Source: Flectonema sp. DT1601 (Eukaryota > Euglenozoa > Diplonemea > Diplonemida > Diplonemidae). Taken from it: 64,000 nt of DNA. Under the pieces are notes generated by a model that did not search any database, had not been told where the DNA came from, and was given only the letters and a program-made list of their open reading frames with translations. Below, one piece after another: positions 19,458 to 30,248 of this stretch; positions within the stretch are counted from its first letter, which is position 1; each line of letters opens with the position of its first letter. Position numbers and translations under genes: made by a program. Where the stretch lies: the NCBI GenBank assembly GCA_964019425.1, contig OZ025836.1:1-64000 (forward strand), given 5' to 3'.

Positions 19458-21056
19458 TTAATTTGCGGATTCTAACTTAGCAAGTCTATCACAAACAGAT
19501 TGTATTTCCTTCTCCAACATCTGCGAGTTGCTGATAGCACACAAAGCCTGAGTCTGGGTCTTCCTTACTGCTTCTCTCACTTGTTGTAATGTACGTCGTC
19601 TATCAAACTTCATTTCGTATTTTGACCACAAACCAGTATTCTCAAACAAGGGACCTTTAAAGCAACAATCAACCCGGAGCGACCTCTCATCAACCCCATA
19701 GAGTGACGAGCAACCCTCAAGACCGTGTTCTCCAATATTTGTTAAACTACTGAGCCCATCAAAGCTCACACTTCTAAGACTACAACATCCTATAAGAAAT
19801 GAATCCCCCACCTCAGTGAGTGACGTCAACTTGCTGAGATCAATCTCTACCAACGAGGTGCATCGTGATAAAAAACGATTTCCCAAAGAAACTATATTGA
19901 CAAGACCAGACAAGTCAATACACTTCAGAGATGAACAAGCGCTCAGGAAGTCATCACCGATTGATATCGTATTCACCAACATCGATAAGTCGAGTTCGGT
20001 GATATTTGAACACCCTACCAAGAAATTTCTGCCAATAGTTCGAAGGCTTTGCAGGCCTGACAAGTCCACTGACTTCAGGGATTTGCAATACCAAAGAAAG
20101 TTACGGGAAATATCAGTCAGGCTGGTGAAACTTGAAAAATTAAGCGCTTCCACTGCAGCACGTGACAAGAAGCACTCATCAACGTGGGATACGTTTCTCA
20201 TCGCAGTTCCGAATTCAACCTCTTGAAGTGCATTGTGTTTTGACAAAAAATCTTTTCCGATATGGGTAACACTTCTGAGGCACGACAAATCAATTCTGTC
20301 TAGCACTGATTCCGGGTAGTGACAGTTTCCAGAAAATGAAAAAAACTGATACGGGATACTCTTCAGACGAGGAAGGCTAAAATTAATCGAAGAAAGCCTA
20401 TGGCAGTCGTTCAGTGCATTGTCACCTAGATGTTGAAGGTTGACCAACGGTGATAGATCAATTGCTGCTAAAGCAGCACCATACAAGAACCGTTCCCCAA
20501 TCACCTCCACGTTACGCAATCCCGACAGATTGATATCTGTAAGTGAAGGAAACCCGCTAATGAAGTTGTCACCGATGGTTCTCACATTATACAAACTCGG
20601 AAACTTCACTCGTTTCACTTTCTTCATATTCCTCACTGCCCTGCTATTGAAATCAATAATCGCATGGCCATTAACAAAAGACAAACTTGTTATTGTCGGA
20701 TTCCTTAATTCAAGTTCCTGAGAGACAAATAATTGCGTGTTGACGGGCAAGAAACCCTCGTCGTCACAGAATTGCAGTAGTTCTTCAATCGTTCCTTCAA
20801 ATGCATTCATATCTTCGATACTCCATCCCAACAACTCCTTCAACACTTCCAACTGTGCACCCCCTTCTATCCCATGTGATACCAACTTAGAAGACATCGG
20901 AAGCACCTTCCCTTCACAACACAACTTACAATTCTGAAACCCAGCACCCCACTCATCTGACGCTGCCTCAATTGCGTCACTCACCAGCGTGTCTTCGGTC
21001 ACCACAAACGGAACAGCCGGAAAATCTCCATCTCGACAGGAAATGGAAACTTGCAT
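19458..21056 (-). CDS. Ubiquitin-like N-terminus plus leucine-rich-repeat protein (LRR_5/BspA-like), member 1
   Basis: I take the ATG at 21056, giving 532 residues, because a TTGTTCACAG acceptor lies five bases upstream and the two paralogues start with the same kind of sequence (MQ-SxxxxDxxFPxVxF). Residues 1-80 look ubiquitin-like. Residues 150-450 are 23-25-residue repeats of the type xxIGxxFLxxCSSLxxIDLSxL, the LRR_5/BspA class. The C-terminus (about 465-532) is a charged helix. Repeats are old and diverged, in contrast to the neighbours at 22.0 and 26.1 kb. LRR_5 proteins usually bind other proteins; the partner is unknown. No signal peptide or membrane segment is seen. Confidence 0.8.
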   Translation of the reverse strand: MQVSISCRDGDFPAVPFVVTEDTLVSDAIEAASDEWGAGFQNCKLCCEGKVLPMSSKLVSHGIEGGAQLEVLKELLGWSIEDMNAFEGTIEELLQFCDDEGFLPVNTQLFVSQELELRNPTITSLSFVNGHAIIDFNSRAVRNMKKVKRVKFPSLYNVRTIGDNFISGFPSLTDINLSGLRNVEVIGERFLYGAALAAIDLSPLVNLQHLGDNALNDCHRLSSINFSLPRLKSIPYQFFSFSGNCHYPESVLDRIDLSCLRSVTHIGKDFLSKHNALQEVEFGTAMRNVSHVDECFLSRAAVEALNFSSFTSLTDISRNFLWYCKSLKSVDLSGLQSLRTIGRNFLVGCSNITELDLSMLVNTISIGDDFLSACSSLKCIDLSGLVNIVSLGNRFLSRCTSLVEIDLSKLTSLTEVGDSFLIGCCSLRSVSFDGLSSLTNIGEHGLEGCSSLYGVDERSLRVDCCFKGPLFENTGLWSKYEMKFDRRRTLQQVREAVRKTQTQALCAISNSQMLEKEIQSVCDRLAKLESAN

Positions 21057-22018
21057 GTTGTCTGTGAACAAGTGTTATTATAAAGCAACTATTCAGGTTT
21101 CGAGAGTAATCCATATACCTCTTTAACTCCATTCTCTCTCACCAGTTATGGTGTAGAAGCAAGTCAGTCAAATTCGGTCATCTCATCAATCGGTGATGAC
21201 TTCCTGTTAGCATGTAACTCTCTTAAACTATATTGACTTGTCCGGTCTTGTCAATACGCAGTAAGTCGCTTTCCATCACTATATGCACCTGAGAAAGACG
21301 TATATGTTAAGATTGAAGGCAAAGACAAACACCAGAATTGTATCCAACAAAGAAGTATCTACACTATGAAGGGGTGCAGATTACTTCTGCGTAAAGGGTT
21401 CTGTTTTATAGTAGTAGTTGGAGGAAGAATAGTGGGAGCAGTGCCGGTGACATATTACCAAAGTGTAATTTTGGTGACTTGCGAGTTTTCTGTTAAACTA
21501 CTTTACTGCAGACCTTATTCATTTATTTTTCATTTATTTACGGAGCTAAAAGTCAATAAAAGCTCAACAGGGTGGGTACTAGTATTATTGCTACCAGTAA
21601 TCGTGAGACTAATATTAAATGGAAAGCAACTTGAAACTGGCTAAAACGGGAATAGGGTTCGGCCAAACCTGGTTGCAATATAAGAAAATCAACAATTGGT
21701 ATCGATAAAAAATCCCATATGTGCTGTCGAATATGGGCCACGTACTATAAGTAGAGCGCACCATGCCGGGTGGCGGGGAAAAGGCGGGTTGGGAATACCA
21801 AATAGGGTTGGGAATCTGATGAGAATATGACCCAATAAAGGGAATAAGAATATTGCAATGTAATTAAACATTCAATTTTAATTAACAAACACTTATTAAG
21901 AGTGTGTGAGCGAACACACATCTTCTTTTCTTAAATCACCATCAAATAAAAGATAAATTATATACCTTGAAATAAAAAAGGGAACAACACACACTAAAAA
22001 CAACATTAATGATTTCTA
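21057..22018. other. Intergenic region with LRR relic and start of a duplicated block
   Basis: Holds the inverted LRR remnant at 21175-21257. Segments near 21270-21400 and 21760-22018 are repeated at 25670-25810 and 25840-26092, flanking the third LRR gene. No other gene is supported. Confidence 0.6.
21175..21257 (+). pseudogene. Inverted remnant of an LRR gene
   Basis: Plus-strand sequence GGTGATGACTTCCTG through GACTTGTCCGGTCTTGTCAA encodes SIGDDFLLACNSLK and, after a one-base frame change, IDLSGLVN. This closely matches SIGDDFLSACSSLKCIDLSGLVN in the neighbouring gene, which lies on the minus strand. It is therefore a short inverted, frame-broken copy. Confidence 0.7.
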
Positions 22019-23419
22019 TTATTTTAAATTCCTTATACTCGTATGCAGTTCATTTCTGTTAATGGATGAACAACCTTCTAGGAAATTACTTCCAACGGAT
22101 TCCACATTCAAGAGGGTTAAATCCAAGGAAGTAAGTGATGAACAATTATTTAGAAAAAAGCAACCAACAACTGAAACATTGCTGAGACTTGATAAGTCCG
22201 CAGATGTGAGGGATGAACAAAAAGCTAGAAAATCGTCCCCAATAACTGAAATATTGCTGAGACTTGATAAGTCCAGAGATGCGAGGGATGAACAATAACT
22301 TAGAAAATGGTTTCCAACAGCTGAAATACTGCTGAGACTTGATAAGTCCAGAGATGTGAGGGATGAACAATAACTTAGAAAATTGTTTCCAACAACTGAA
22401 ATATTGCTGAGACTTGATAAGTCCAGAGATGTGAGGGATGAACAAGAATATAGAAAATATTCTCCAACAGCTAACACGTTGCTGAGACTTGATAAGTCCA
22501 GAGATGTGAGGGATGAACAATTACCTAGAAAAGAGCTTCCAACAGCTGAAATACTGCTGAGACTTGATAAGTCCAGGGATGTGAGGGATGAACAAGAATA
22601 TACAAAACAGTTTCCAACAGCTGAAATATTGCTGAGACTTGATAAGTCCAGAGATGTGAGGGATGAACAAGAATATAGAAAAGAGTCTCCAACAGCTAAC
22701 ACGTTGCTGAGACTTGATAAGTCCAGAGATGTGAGGGATGAACAATGACTTAGAAAATAGTCTCCAACAACTGAAACATTGCTGAGACCAGATAAGTCCA
22801 GAGATGTGAGGGAAGAACAAGAATATAGAAAATAGTCTCCAACAGCTAACACGTTGCTGAGACTTGATAAGTCTACGGATGACAGTGATTTGCAATTACT
22901 GAGGAACTGATTACCAACAGATGTGACGTATTGAAGACCAGGCAGACTGATCTTTATAACCTCACGAAATGAGGATAAGAAATCATCTGAAACGGTCGTG
23001 ACTGAGGGTTCAGAGTTGCTGAATGAGATGTTCGTAACATCATCCGAGAACCACTCACTGTTATTAAACTGAAGACAGCCATTCACAGCGAATGTGGGAG
23101 TGTCAAGGCACAAAAACCCGTCCTGATCTCGTTCTCCTCGTAGGAATGCCTTCGCTCTCTTTGCAGCATCTGTGAACCATTCCAATCCAAACAAGCGCAC
23201 CACCGATGCATCCAACAGAGAGCCGTCCTCCACTCCGTACGACACCAGTCGACTACCTGCTCGAAGCCGCGATCCTGCGAGTAAGAGTTCAAGAAAGTCA
23301 GCATCGGTACCCCACTCATCAGCTGCAACCTGCAACGCATCCTTCACGAGCGACTCTCGAGAAGCTGTGAAAACAACGTCAGGGAATCCTGTGTCCGGGA
23401 ACGTAACCGAAAGTTGCAT
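22019..23419 (-). CDS. Ubiquitin-like plus LRR_5 repeat protein, member 2
   Basis: 466 residues from the ATG at 23419; acceptor candidates CACATTTCCTAG and TTACTCAG lie 12-22 bases upstream. A longer frame to 23536 is rejected because it starts before the acceptors. Residues 1-75 form a ubiquitin-like domain (MQLSVTFPDTGFPDVVF). Residues 85-160 are a linker shared with the next paralogue. Then come about 11 near-identical 25-residue repeats (CSSLTSLDLSSLSNVSAVGDYFLYS) and the shared tail LHTSIRNLK. The 75-bp repeats are so similar that both strands look open across them. It is a recent duplicate of the gene at 26093-28165, with flanking DNA included. Confidence 0.85.
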   Translation of the reverse strand: MQLSVTFPDTGFPDVVFTASRESLVKDALQVAADEWGTDADFLELLLAGSRLRAGSRLVSYGVEDGSLLDASVVRLFGLEWFTDAAKRAKAFLRGERDQDGFLCLDTPTFAVNGCLQFNNSEWFSDDVTNISFSNSEPSVTTVSDDFLSSFREVIKISLPGLQYVTSVGNQFLSNCKSLSSVDLSSLSNVLAVGDYFLYSCSSLTSLDLSGLSNVSVVGDYFLSHCSSLTSLDLSSLSNVLAVGDSFLYSCSSLTSLDLSSLSNISAVGNCFVYSCSSLTSLDLSSLSSISAVGSSFLGNCSSLTSLDLSSLSNVLAVGEYFLYSCSSLTSLDLSSLSNISVVGNNFLSYCSSLTSLDLSSLSSISAVGNHFLSYCSSLASLDLSSLSNISVIGDDFLAFCSSLTSADLSSLSNVSVVGCFFLNNCSSLTSLDLTLLNVESVGSNFLEGCSSINRNELHTSIRNLK

Positions 23420-23760
23420 TTTAACTCGCCTGAGTAACCTAGGAAATGTGATGATGAATGGCTTGGGGTATGATGAGGTTAACAAACGTGTAAAACATAT
23501 TTCTTCAAACGCACTTCTTTTTTTTTTGTTGCACAATTTAATCTCAACCTACAGCCACGATTTGTTTAACAAACAACCTGTTATATGACAAAAATACGAG
23601 TTTCTTATCTCTTATTAAGTAGCGTTCATGTGTTATCCTTGTTGGGTAAACAAAATTAGTTCATTGGTTAATATTTTCAACAAAAGGGGCTCATGTATTT
23701 CAGAGTTTTTTTGAACCGCGCATCCCTTCGCAAGAATAAAAAGAAAACTTATATCAGTTT
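23420..23760. other. Intergenic spacer
   Basis: No gene seen. T-rich near 23518-23530. The first part resembles the sequence upstream of the third LRR gene (28166-28210). Confidence 0.5.
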
Positions 23761-24952
23761 TCATGGAAACAGCACAGCTCTTGCTCTTTCCGTTTCAACT
23801 GTCCAGGGCAATTGTCTTGTGTCACCTTGACAGTCGTTACTAAAACACTTGACGTGAATACTGCGTCTTCTCAATAAGATGGTTGGTTTCGTATTTCTGC
23901 TTTGTGTCTCACCCAAACATATTTCCATCACATTTTCGATTAATTTTTCACTATTTTGTTGAAAGTCGATCCATTGTTGATGTCTTTCATCGATTTTCGT
24001 ACTTTTCGGAAATGACGACTGGTTTGAAAACACGATTCTGACTCTCACCACGTCCAGACCATGGTACCGGAAGCTCCAACAATTTCTCATCTCTGTCAAA
24101 GTTTCTTTCAAAACAGAGCAAGTGATTTGGAATTATTTTACTCAAAAACTCCTAAAGGGAATCCATGCAACTAAAGCTGACTTTATTTGATAGTCTTCCA
24201 TGTAATACAAGAAGTGACTCGGTAGAGTCTTCAGAAGAACTCGATAACGCCATCAGTGAATCTAATTCCGCACTTAAATCTTTCAACTTATCGACAATAA
24301 CGGGAATAACATTAAGAAGGACACCGTTTGTTAAGGACTCGATGGTTGACGTAATATCAGATTCCTGTCTGTTTATTATCAAAGGAACTATCAACTCGTG
24401 TTCTGAAACTGAATCAACACAGACAGAGTAACTCGCACAGCTGTCTGTCAGTATCTGAGGCAGTAGAGAACACATTGGAACAGCCAGATAGCTCTCGTCA
24501 TTGTACAAGGTTCTTTTTAAAATTACCTTTCTAATGTGATCTTTTTCACCGAGAGCACCTCTATAACTTCCTTCGATACCACTCACGTTGAGTGACACTA
24601 TACGATTCCAAAAGTGATTCTTTTTTTCGACACTGACATAGAAAGCACCAGATCACTTTTATAATTTCCATTCCATTCACAACAACTGCTTTTAACACAA
24701 GCGCGGATCACTATTTGCATGCTAAGTATGATATCATTTCTGCTTTGAGGACTATCCACAACATCAACTGTTAATTGTTACTTCAGGTGCTAAAGGCCAT
24801 TTTTCAATTATAATTTTTTGATCCAGTTCGATTCCCGATACCGTTATAAAACATCTCTTGATAAGTTCTTCATCTGAACAGGGTGCTGTATTCGAGAATT
24901 TGCGATGTACGAAAGGATTTGATCGATTTTTCTTGACACATAAAGGCATTCT
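23761..24952 (-). pseudogene. Decayed host gene, unrecognised
   Basis: Coding-like minus-strand pieces follow one another in changing frames: 24764-24949 (61 residues), an open frame from about 24775 to 24602, 24152-24598 (148 residues) and 23761-24111 (116 residues). The composition is protein-like and the pieces run in one direction. At least three frame changes separate them, and no GT-AG introns convincingly join them. I do not recognise the family. It may be a dead gene caught between two duplicated LRR genes. A multi-exon live gene is less likely but possible. Confidence 0.45.
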
Positions 24953-26092
24953 AAAACAACTACTGACTGTACACAGAAATATCTACTACCGAACTTGTTA
25001 TTTCTGGAGGAGGAAACCAATACTGAATTGCGGATTTTAATACTTGGGTATCCCTAAAAACATAGTCGGTTAATTGTTCGTATGAATTCGTACAATTCCC
25101 CTGAACACTTTATGGCTAACATCCACGTTCAGCCAGTAAGTGTCCGAATCCTTCTTCTTCTTCTCACTTTTTGAGATTGGCTGCATTCAATCTTTGCATC
25201 AAACAATGCTCCAGTTGTTTTACGCGCGTGGCGTAATGTTTTTCAAGAAGTCGGGTTCATTAATAGCTTCCAGTGTCATTGGGAAAAGTCGATACTTTAT
25301 TTTTCCCATCAATTTGTATAATGGTTGAGTAGATTTCCCCTGAACTGAGCGATTGCTCTAATGTTGTTTTTCTCGACCTCACGCAGTTATAGAAGTTTGA
25401 CCAACATAACGGATGTGTCCTTTCTTACACAATTAACCATAAATTACTTTTGTATATTATTGTGGTTGTGCTTCCGTGGCTTTCACCTCGTTAATGACAG
25501 CCATGTGATTGATTGTTGATAATAATAATAATAAAACTGAATACATATGAACTACATCACTATCTGTTCATCATCGTATGGTGTGAAGTCCCTGGGGAGT
25601 TCCTTGTTTTAGTAATTACTTTGAGGGAGTAATAAGATACTTAATCAGGCTCAATAAAAAGATTTCTGCGCTTCGTTTTCCATCACTGCTTGCACCTGAG
25701 AAGGAAATATGACAAGAGAATAAGGCATTACCTAAACAAGCTGAAATCAACTCAAAGAAGTATCCACACTGTAGATGGGTGCAGATTACTTCCGCGTGCG
25801 CAGGGTTTGGGCCAGGCCTGTTTCGATTCGACCAGACACTGGCGGGGGAAAAGGCGGGTGGGGAATACCAAATAGGGTTGGGAATCTGATGAGAATATGA
25901 CCCAATAAAGGGAATAAGAATATTGCAATGTAATTAAACATTCAATTTTAATTAACAAACACTTATTAAGAGTGTGTGAGCGAACTCACATCTTCTTTTC
26001 TGAAAACACCATCAAATTAAAGATAAATTAAATACCTTGAAATAAAACAAAGGGAACAACACACACACTAAAAACAACATTTATGATTTCTA
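24953..26092. other. Intergenic region with possible GIY-YIG scrap and duplicated flank
   Basis: No intact gene. A minus-strand piece around 25385-25450 reads CKKGHIRYVGQTS, reminiscent of a GIY-YIG motif, but stops flank it. From about 25670 the sequence repeats the flank of the second LRR gene. A short ATA/ATT microsatellite lies at 25519-25535. Confidence 0.5.
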
Positions 26093-28165
26093 TTATTTTA
26101 AATTCCTTATGCTCGTATGCAGTTCGTTTCTGTTAATGAATGAACAACCTTCTAGGAAATAACTTCCAACGGATTTCGCATTCATGAGGGTTAAATCCAA
26201 GGAAGTAAGTGCTGAACAATAACTTAGAAAATGCCTTCCAACAACTGAAACATTGCTGAGACTTGATAAGTCTAGAGATGTGAGGGATGTACAATCACCT
26301 AGAAAATAGTCTCCAACAGTTGAAATATTGCTGAGACTTGATAAGTCCAGAGATGTGAGGGATGTACAATTTCTTAGAAAAGAGTTTCCAACAGTTGAAA
26401 TATTGCTGAGACTTGATAAGTCCAGAGATGTGAGGGATGAACAATAAAATAGAAAAGCGTTTGCAACAGCTGAAATATTGCTGAGACTTGATAAGTCCAG
26501 AGATGTGAGGGATGAACAATCACCTAGAAAATAGTCTCCAACAGTTGAAATATTGCTGAGACTTGATAAGTCCAGAGATGTGAGGGATGAACAATTACTT
26601 AGAAAAGAGTCTCCAACAGTTGAAACATTGCTGAGACCAGATAAGTCTAGAGATGTGAGGGACGAACAATTAGATAGAAAAGCGTTTGCAACAGCTGAAA
26701 CATTGCTGAGACTTGATAAGTCCAGAGATGTGAGGGATGAACAACTACTTAGAAAATAGTCTCCAACAGTTGAAACATTGCTGAGACCAGATAAGTCTAG
26801 AGATGTGAGGGATGAACAATTAGATAGAAAAGCGTTTGCAACAGCTGAAACATTGCTGAGACTTGATAAGTCCAGAGATGTGAGGGATGAACAATTACTT
26901 AGAAAAGAGTCTCCAACAGTTGAAACATTGCTGAGACTTGATAAGTCCAGAGATGTGAGGGATGAACAATAACTTAGAAAATCGTCTCCAACAGCTGAAA
27001 CATTGCTGAGACCAGATAAGTCTAGAGATGTGAGGGATGAACAAAAATATAGAAAAGCGTTTGCAACAGCTGAAATATTGCTGAGACTTGAGAAGTCCAG
27101 AGATGTGAGGGATGAACAATTACTTAGAAAATAGTCTCCAACAGTTGAAACATTGCTGAGACCAGATAAGTCTAGAGATGTGAGGGATGAGCAATTAGAT
27201 AGAAAAGCGTTTGCAACAGCTGAAACATTGCTGAGACTTGAGAAGTCCAGAGATGTGAGGGATGTACAATAACTTAGAAAATCGTCTCCAACTGCTGAAA
27301 CATTGCTGAGACTTGATAAGTCTAGAGATGTTAGGGATGAACAAAAATATAGAAAAGAGTCTCCAACAGTTGAAATATTGCTGAGACTTGATAAGTCCAG
27401 AGATGTGAGGGATGAACAATTACTTAGAAAAGAGTCTCCAACAGCTGAAATATTGCTGAGACTTGATAAGTCTAGAGATGTGAGGGATGTACAAAATAAT
27501 AGAAAAGAATCTCCAACAGCTGAAACATTGCTGAGACCAGATAAGTCCAGAGATGTGAGGGAAGAACAAGAATATAGAAAATAGTCTCCAACAGCTAACA
27601 CGTTGCTGAGACTTGATAAGTCTACTGATGACAGTGAATTGCAATTACTGAGGAACTTATTACCAACAGATGTGACGTATTGAAGACCAGGCAGACTGAT
27701 CTTTATAACCTCACGAAATGATAAGAAATCATCTGGAACGGTCGTGATTGAGGGTTCAGAGTTGCTGAATGAGATGTTCGTAACATCATCCGAGAACCAC
27801 TCACTGTTATTAAACTGAAGACAGCCATTCACAGCGAATGTGGGAGTATCAAGGCACAAAAACCCGTCCTGATCTCGTTCTCCTCGTAGGAATGCCTTCG
27901 CTCGCTTTGCAGCATCTGTGAACCATTCCAATCCAAACAAGCGCACCACTGATGCATCCAACAGAGAGCCGTCCTCCACTCCGTACGACACCAGTCGACT
28001 ACCTGCTCGAAGCCGCGATCCTGCGAGAGAGAGTTCAAGAAAGTCAGCATCGGTACCCCACTCATCAGCTGCAACCTGCAATGCATCCTTCACGAGCGAC
28101 TCTCGAGAAGCTGTGAAAACAACGTCAGGAAATCCAGTGTCTGGGAACGTAACCGAAAGTTGCAT
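26093..28165 (-). CDS. Ubiquitin-like plus LRR_5 repeat protein, member 3 (expanded)
   Basis: 690 residues from the ATG at 28165; a CACATTTCGTAG acceptor lies about 19 bases upstream. The N-terminal 160 residues are almost identical to member 2, and the tail LHTSIRNLK is the same. Between them are about 20 copies of the 25-residue unit, against about 11 in member 2. Higher-order repeats show (units with AVANAFLSN alternating with TVGDYFLSN), pointing to unequal crossing-over or slippage of two- and three-unit blocks. The frame is kept through all 75-bp units, which suggests the protein is still used. The function is probably protein binding; the partner is unknown. Confidence 0.85.
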   Translation of the reverse strand: MQLSVTFPDTGFPDVVFTASRESLVKDALQVAADEWGTDADFLELSLAGSRLRAGSRLVSYGVEDGSLLDASVVRLFGLEWFTDAAKRAKAFLRGERDQDGFLCLDTPTFAVNGCLQFNNSEWFSDDVTNISFSNSEPSITTVPDDFLSFREVIKISLPGLQYVTSVGNKFLSNCNSLSSVDLSSLSNVLAVGDYFLYSCSSLTSLDLSGLSNVSAVGDSFLLFCTSLTSLDLSSLSNISAVGDSFLSNCSSLTSLDLSSLSNISTVGDSFLYFCSSLTSLDLSSLSNVSAVGDDFLSYCTSLTSLDFSSLSNVSAVANAFLSNCSSLTSLDLSGLSNVSTVGDYFLSNCSSLTSLDFSSLSNISAVANAFLYFCSSLTSLDLSGLSNVSAVGDDFLSYCSSLTSLDLSSLSNVSTVGDSFLSNCSSLTSLDLSSLSNVSAVANAFLSNCSSLTSLDLSGLSNVSTVGDYFLSSCSSLTSLDLSSLSNVSAVANAFLSNCSSLTSLDLSGLSNVSTVGDSFLSNCSSLTSLDLSSLSNISTVGDYFLGDCSSLTSLDLSSLSNISAVANAFLFYCSSLTSLDLSSLSNISTVGNSFLRNCTSLTSLDLSSLSNISTVGDYFLGDCTSLTSLDLSSLSNVSVVGRHFLSYCSALTSLDLTLMNAKSVGSYFLEGCSFINRNELHTSIRNLK

Positions 28166-28574
28166 ATTAACTCGCTTGAGTAACCTACGAAATGTGATGA
28201 TGAATGGCTGAGTATGATAATTTTAACAAATGTTTATAACATAGAAAAACAATATTTAAAACACATCACAAACACCAGACAATTCACAATACTACCATTT
28301 CACAACACCCTTCTGTTTCTCGTGCCACTCACAAACATACCTACATCTTTACAACTTCGCCTTCTCCGCCACGACCTTTGCCGCAAACGCTGGTGCACTG
28401 AACGCATTTGATGTTTTGTCAACCGGATTGAGATTAGGATTGAAAGGGTTAAGGGCATTCACAATATTATTCTTTATTCATAATCTGCCTTGTGTTTCTT
28501 CTCTCGCAAACACTCTTTATCATCACCTAGTATGTTACCGTAACATAATTATGTAATCCAACACACAATTTCTT
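28166..28574. other. Intergenic spacer before piggyBac relic
   Basis: No gene seen. GAAAGGGTTAA at 28442-28452 resembles the outer end of a piggyBac terminal repeat but lies outside the relic and has no partner. Confidence 0.4.
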
Positions 28575-30240
28575 TTAACCCTTTAAGCCCTGAAGGCCAC
28601 TATAGTGGCCTTTCGCGATTTTTTTTTTTTGACAAAGGGGAAAAATGTACCTTGTGAGTACAAGGGTGGAGCCAGAGCTGCCCAAAAACGACAAATTTTA
28701 TGTGGGATCGTGCTGCAAAAATCACCAGCTTTTTCTGAGAAAAAGTTCATTTTTTTTTTCTGCACTGGGAACAGTCTTAGCCAGGTTGCCCATGACTATC
28801 CCATGTTTTCAGCCAAAAATTAAAATCCCTAAAACTATTTCCATCGAAAATGATTCAGTAGGGTCACCTATCCCAGATTTGGGTGCTCCTGAGTCTTCTT
28901 CGAGCGATGAAAAGAGTACAATAGAGCCAAGCATTTCCCCTCTGAAATGGAGCAAGAAAATCACCAAGGTAAAACGACACACGTATCGGCGGTCCTTGCA
29001 GGACATGTCAGACCTGAAATTGATGAAGGAACTGCAGAAATTTGAACTTGTGTTCACCCCAAAGGTGATGAGATGATTTCGCACTGCAGCAACAACTAGG
29101 CACTCAATCTTAACGTAGCTGAACTCAAACTCTCTTTAGGACTCAATATCCTCGTGGGTCTCTGTGATAAGCCAAATATCTCAGATTACAGGAACGGTAC
29201 ATCAGACCCAGCGTACACACCCCACTTCGCTTCCTGAGATCGGTTCCTCTAAATTCGAACCAATCTAAAGTTTTACACTGTCACCAACCCCGTACCTACT
29301 GACAAGCTCTACAAAATCCGCAGCTTTTGGGAAACAATAGTTCCCAAATGGTCCGAGATTAATAAGGCGGAGGGACGGGTGGAGAAGTTCTCTGCCTCGT
29401 ACTTTCAGTCCTAGCACAATGTGCATCACATAAATTCAGGGACAATCCAAAAGAAGTACATGTCTTCAGCACATTGCCTCTCGAGGAGAATTATGAGACA
29501 GCCACGTGATGGACTAAAATAAGGAAATCTATCAAAAAGTGACTATCAACTTACCGGTACAGATCCATCAGTACAACAAACTAATGGGTGGTGTTGACCT
29601 TGTAGACGGTATCAGGGGGAAGGCAAGAAGAACTCTGATGACAAAACGCTGGACCCTAAAAGTCTTTCACTACTTGTTAGAGATTTCTATCTTCAATGTT
29701 TTCACCCTCCAAAAGAAGTCTGAAAAAGACGCCGGGACATATGCTCAGTTCAAAAAGAGGCTATGTTCTCAACTTATTGATCACGGAACACACCAAACTC
29801 ACACAAAATGTCACTACCTACGAAAATTCGGTATTTTTGGGGACTGCAGTTCACGGATTTGTTCTCAAAAAAAGTAAGGTCATCGATTTCTTGTTCAAAA
29901 AGCGAGGTTTTCTTATGCATGGATCCCTGCTTCGAACAATATCACGAAAATATTGACAAGTATTCAGCCCCCGTTTGCAACAACCATACCTTTGCTACAC
30001 ACAATCATATCCCACCGAAAAACATGAAACGGAAGCACTCTACTCCTACAACATTGCCAAAATCAAAGCGAACCCAGGGGTCCTAAGCAACAGTGTTTTT
30101 TTAGGCTGTTGTTGCATTTTTCTCAAGTTATTTTGGCCCCCGTGTCTTTCACCCTGTAATTTTTTTGTATTTTTCTTTTGTTATTCTGTTTCTTGAGAAG
30201 AACTAAAATATAATTAGAAAACAGTATTAGTGAAAACCAC
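28575..30240 (+). mobile_element. piggyBac-type DNA transposon relic
   Basis: A TTAA at 28575-28578 is followed by CCCTTTAAGCCCTGAAGG, like piggyBac ends (TTAA target, CCCTTT start). An 18-bp perfect palindrome AGGCCACTATAGTGGCCT lies at 28594-28611. Transposase fragments follow in several frames: an acidic Ser-rich N-terminal part (28645-29076), DKLYKIRSFWETIVPKW near 29305-29355 and YNKLMGGVDLVDGIRG near 29570-29620. These last two are conserved piggyBac blocks (DDE_Tnp_1_7). Several stops and frame changes make it inactive. The right end was not found; it must lie before the SAM gene at 30249. Confidence 0.75.
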
Positions 30241-30248
30241 TCACTCAA

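Noticed and set aside
22062-27584. Plus-strand ORFs (DKSRDVRDEQ repeats) and other-frame minus ORFs across the LRR genes
   Set aside because: Shadows of the 75-bp coding repeats on the minus strand.
28166-28460. GAAAGGGTTAA at 28442 as the partner end of the piggyBac relic
   Set aside because: It lies on the wrong side of the left end and shares no further sequence with it.
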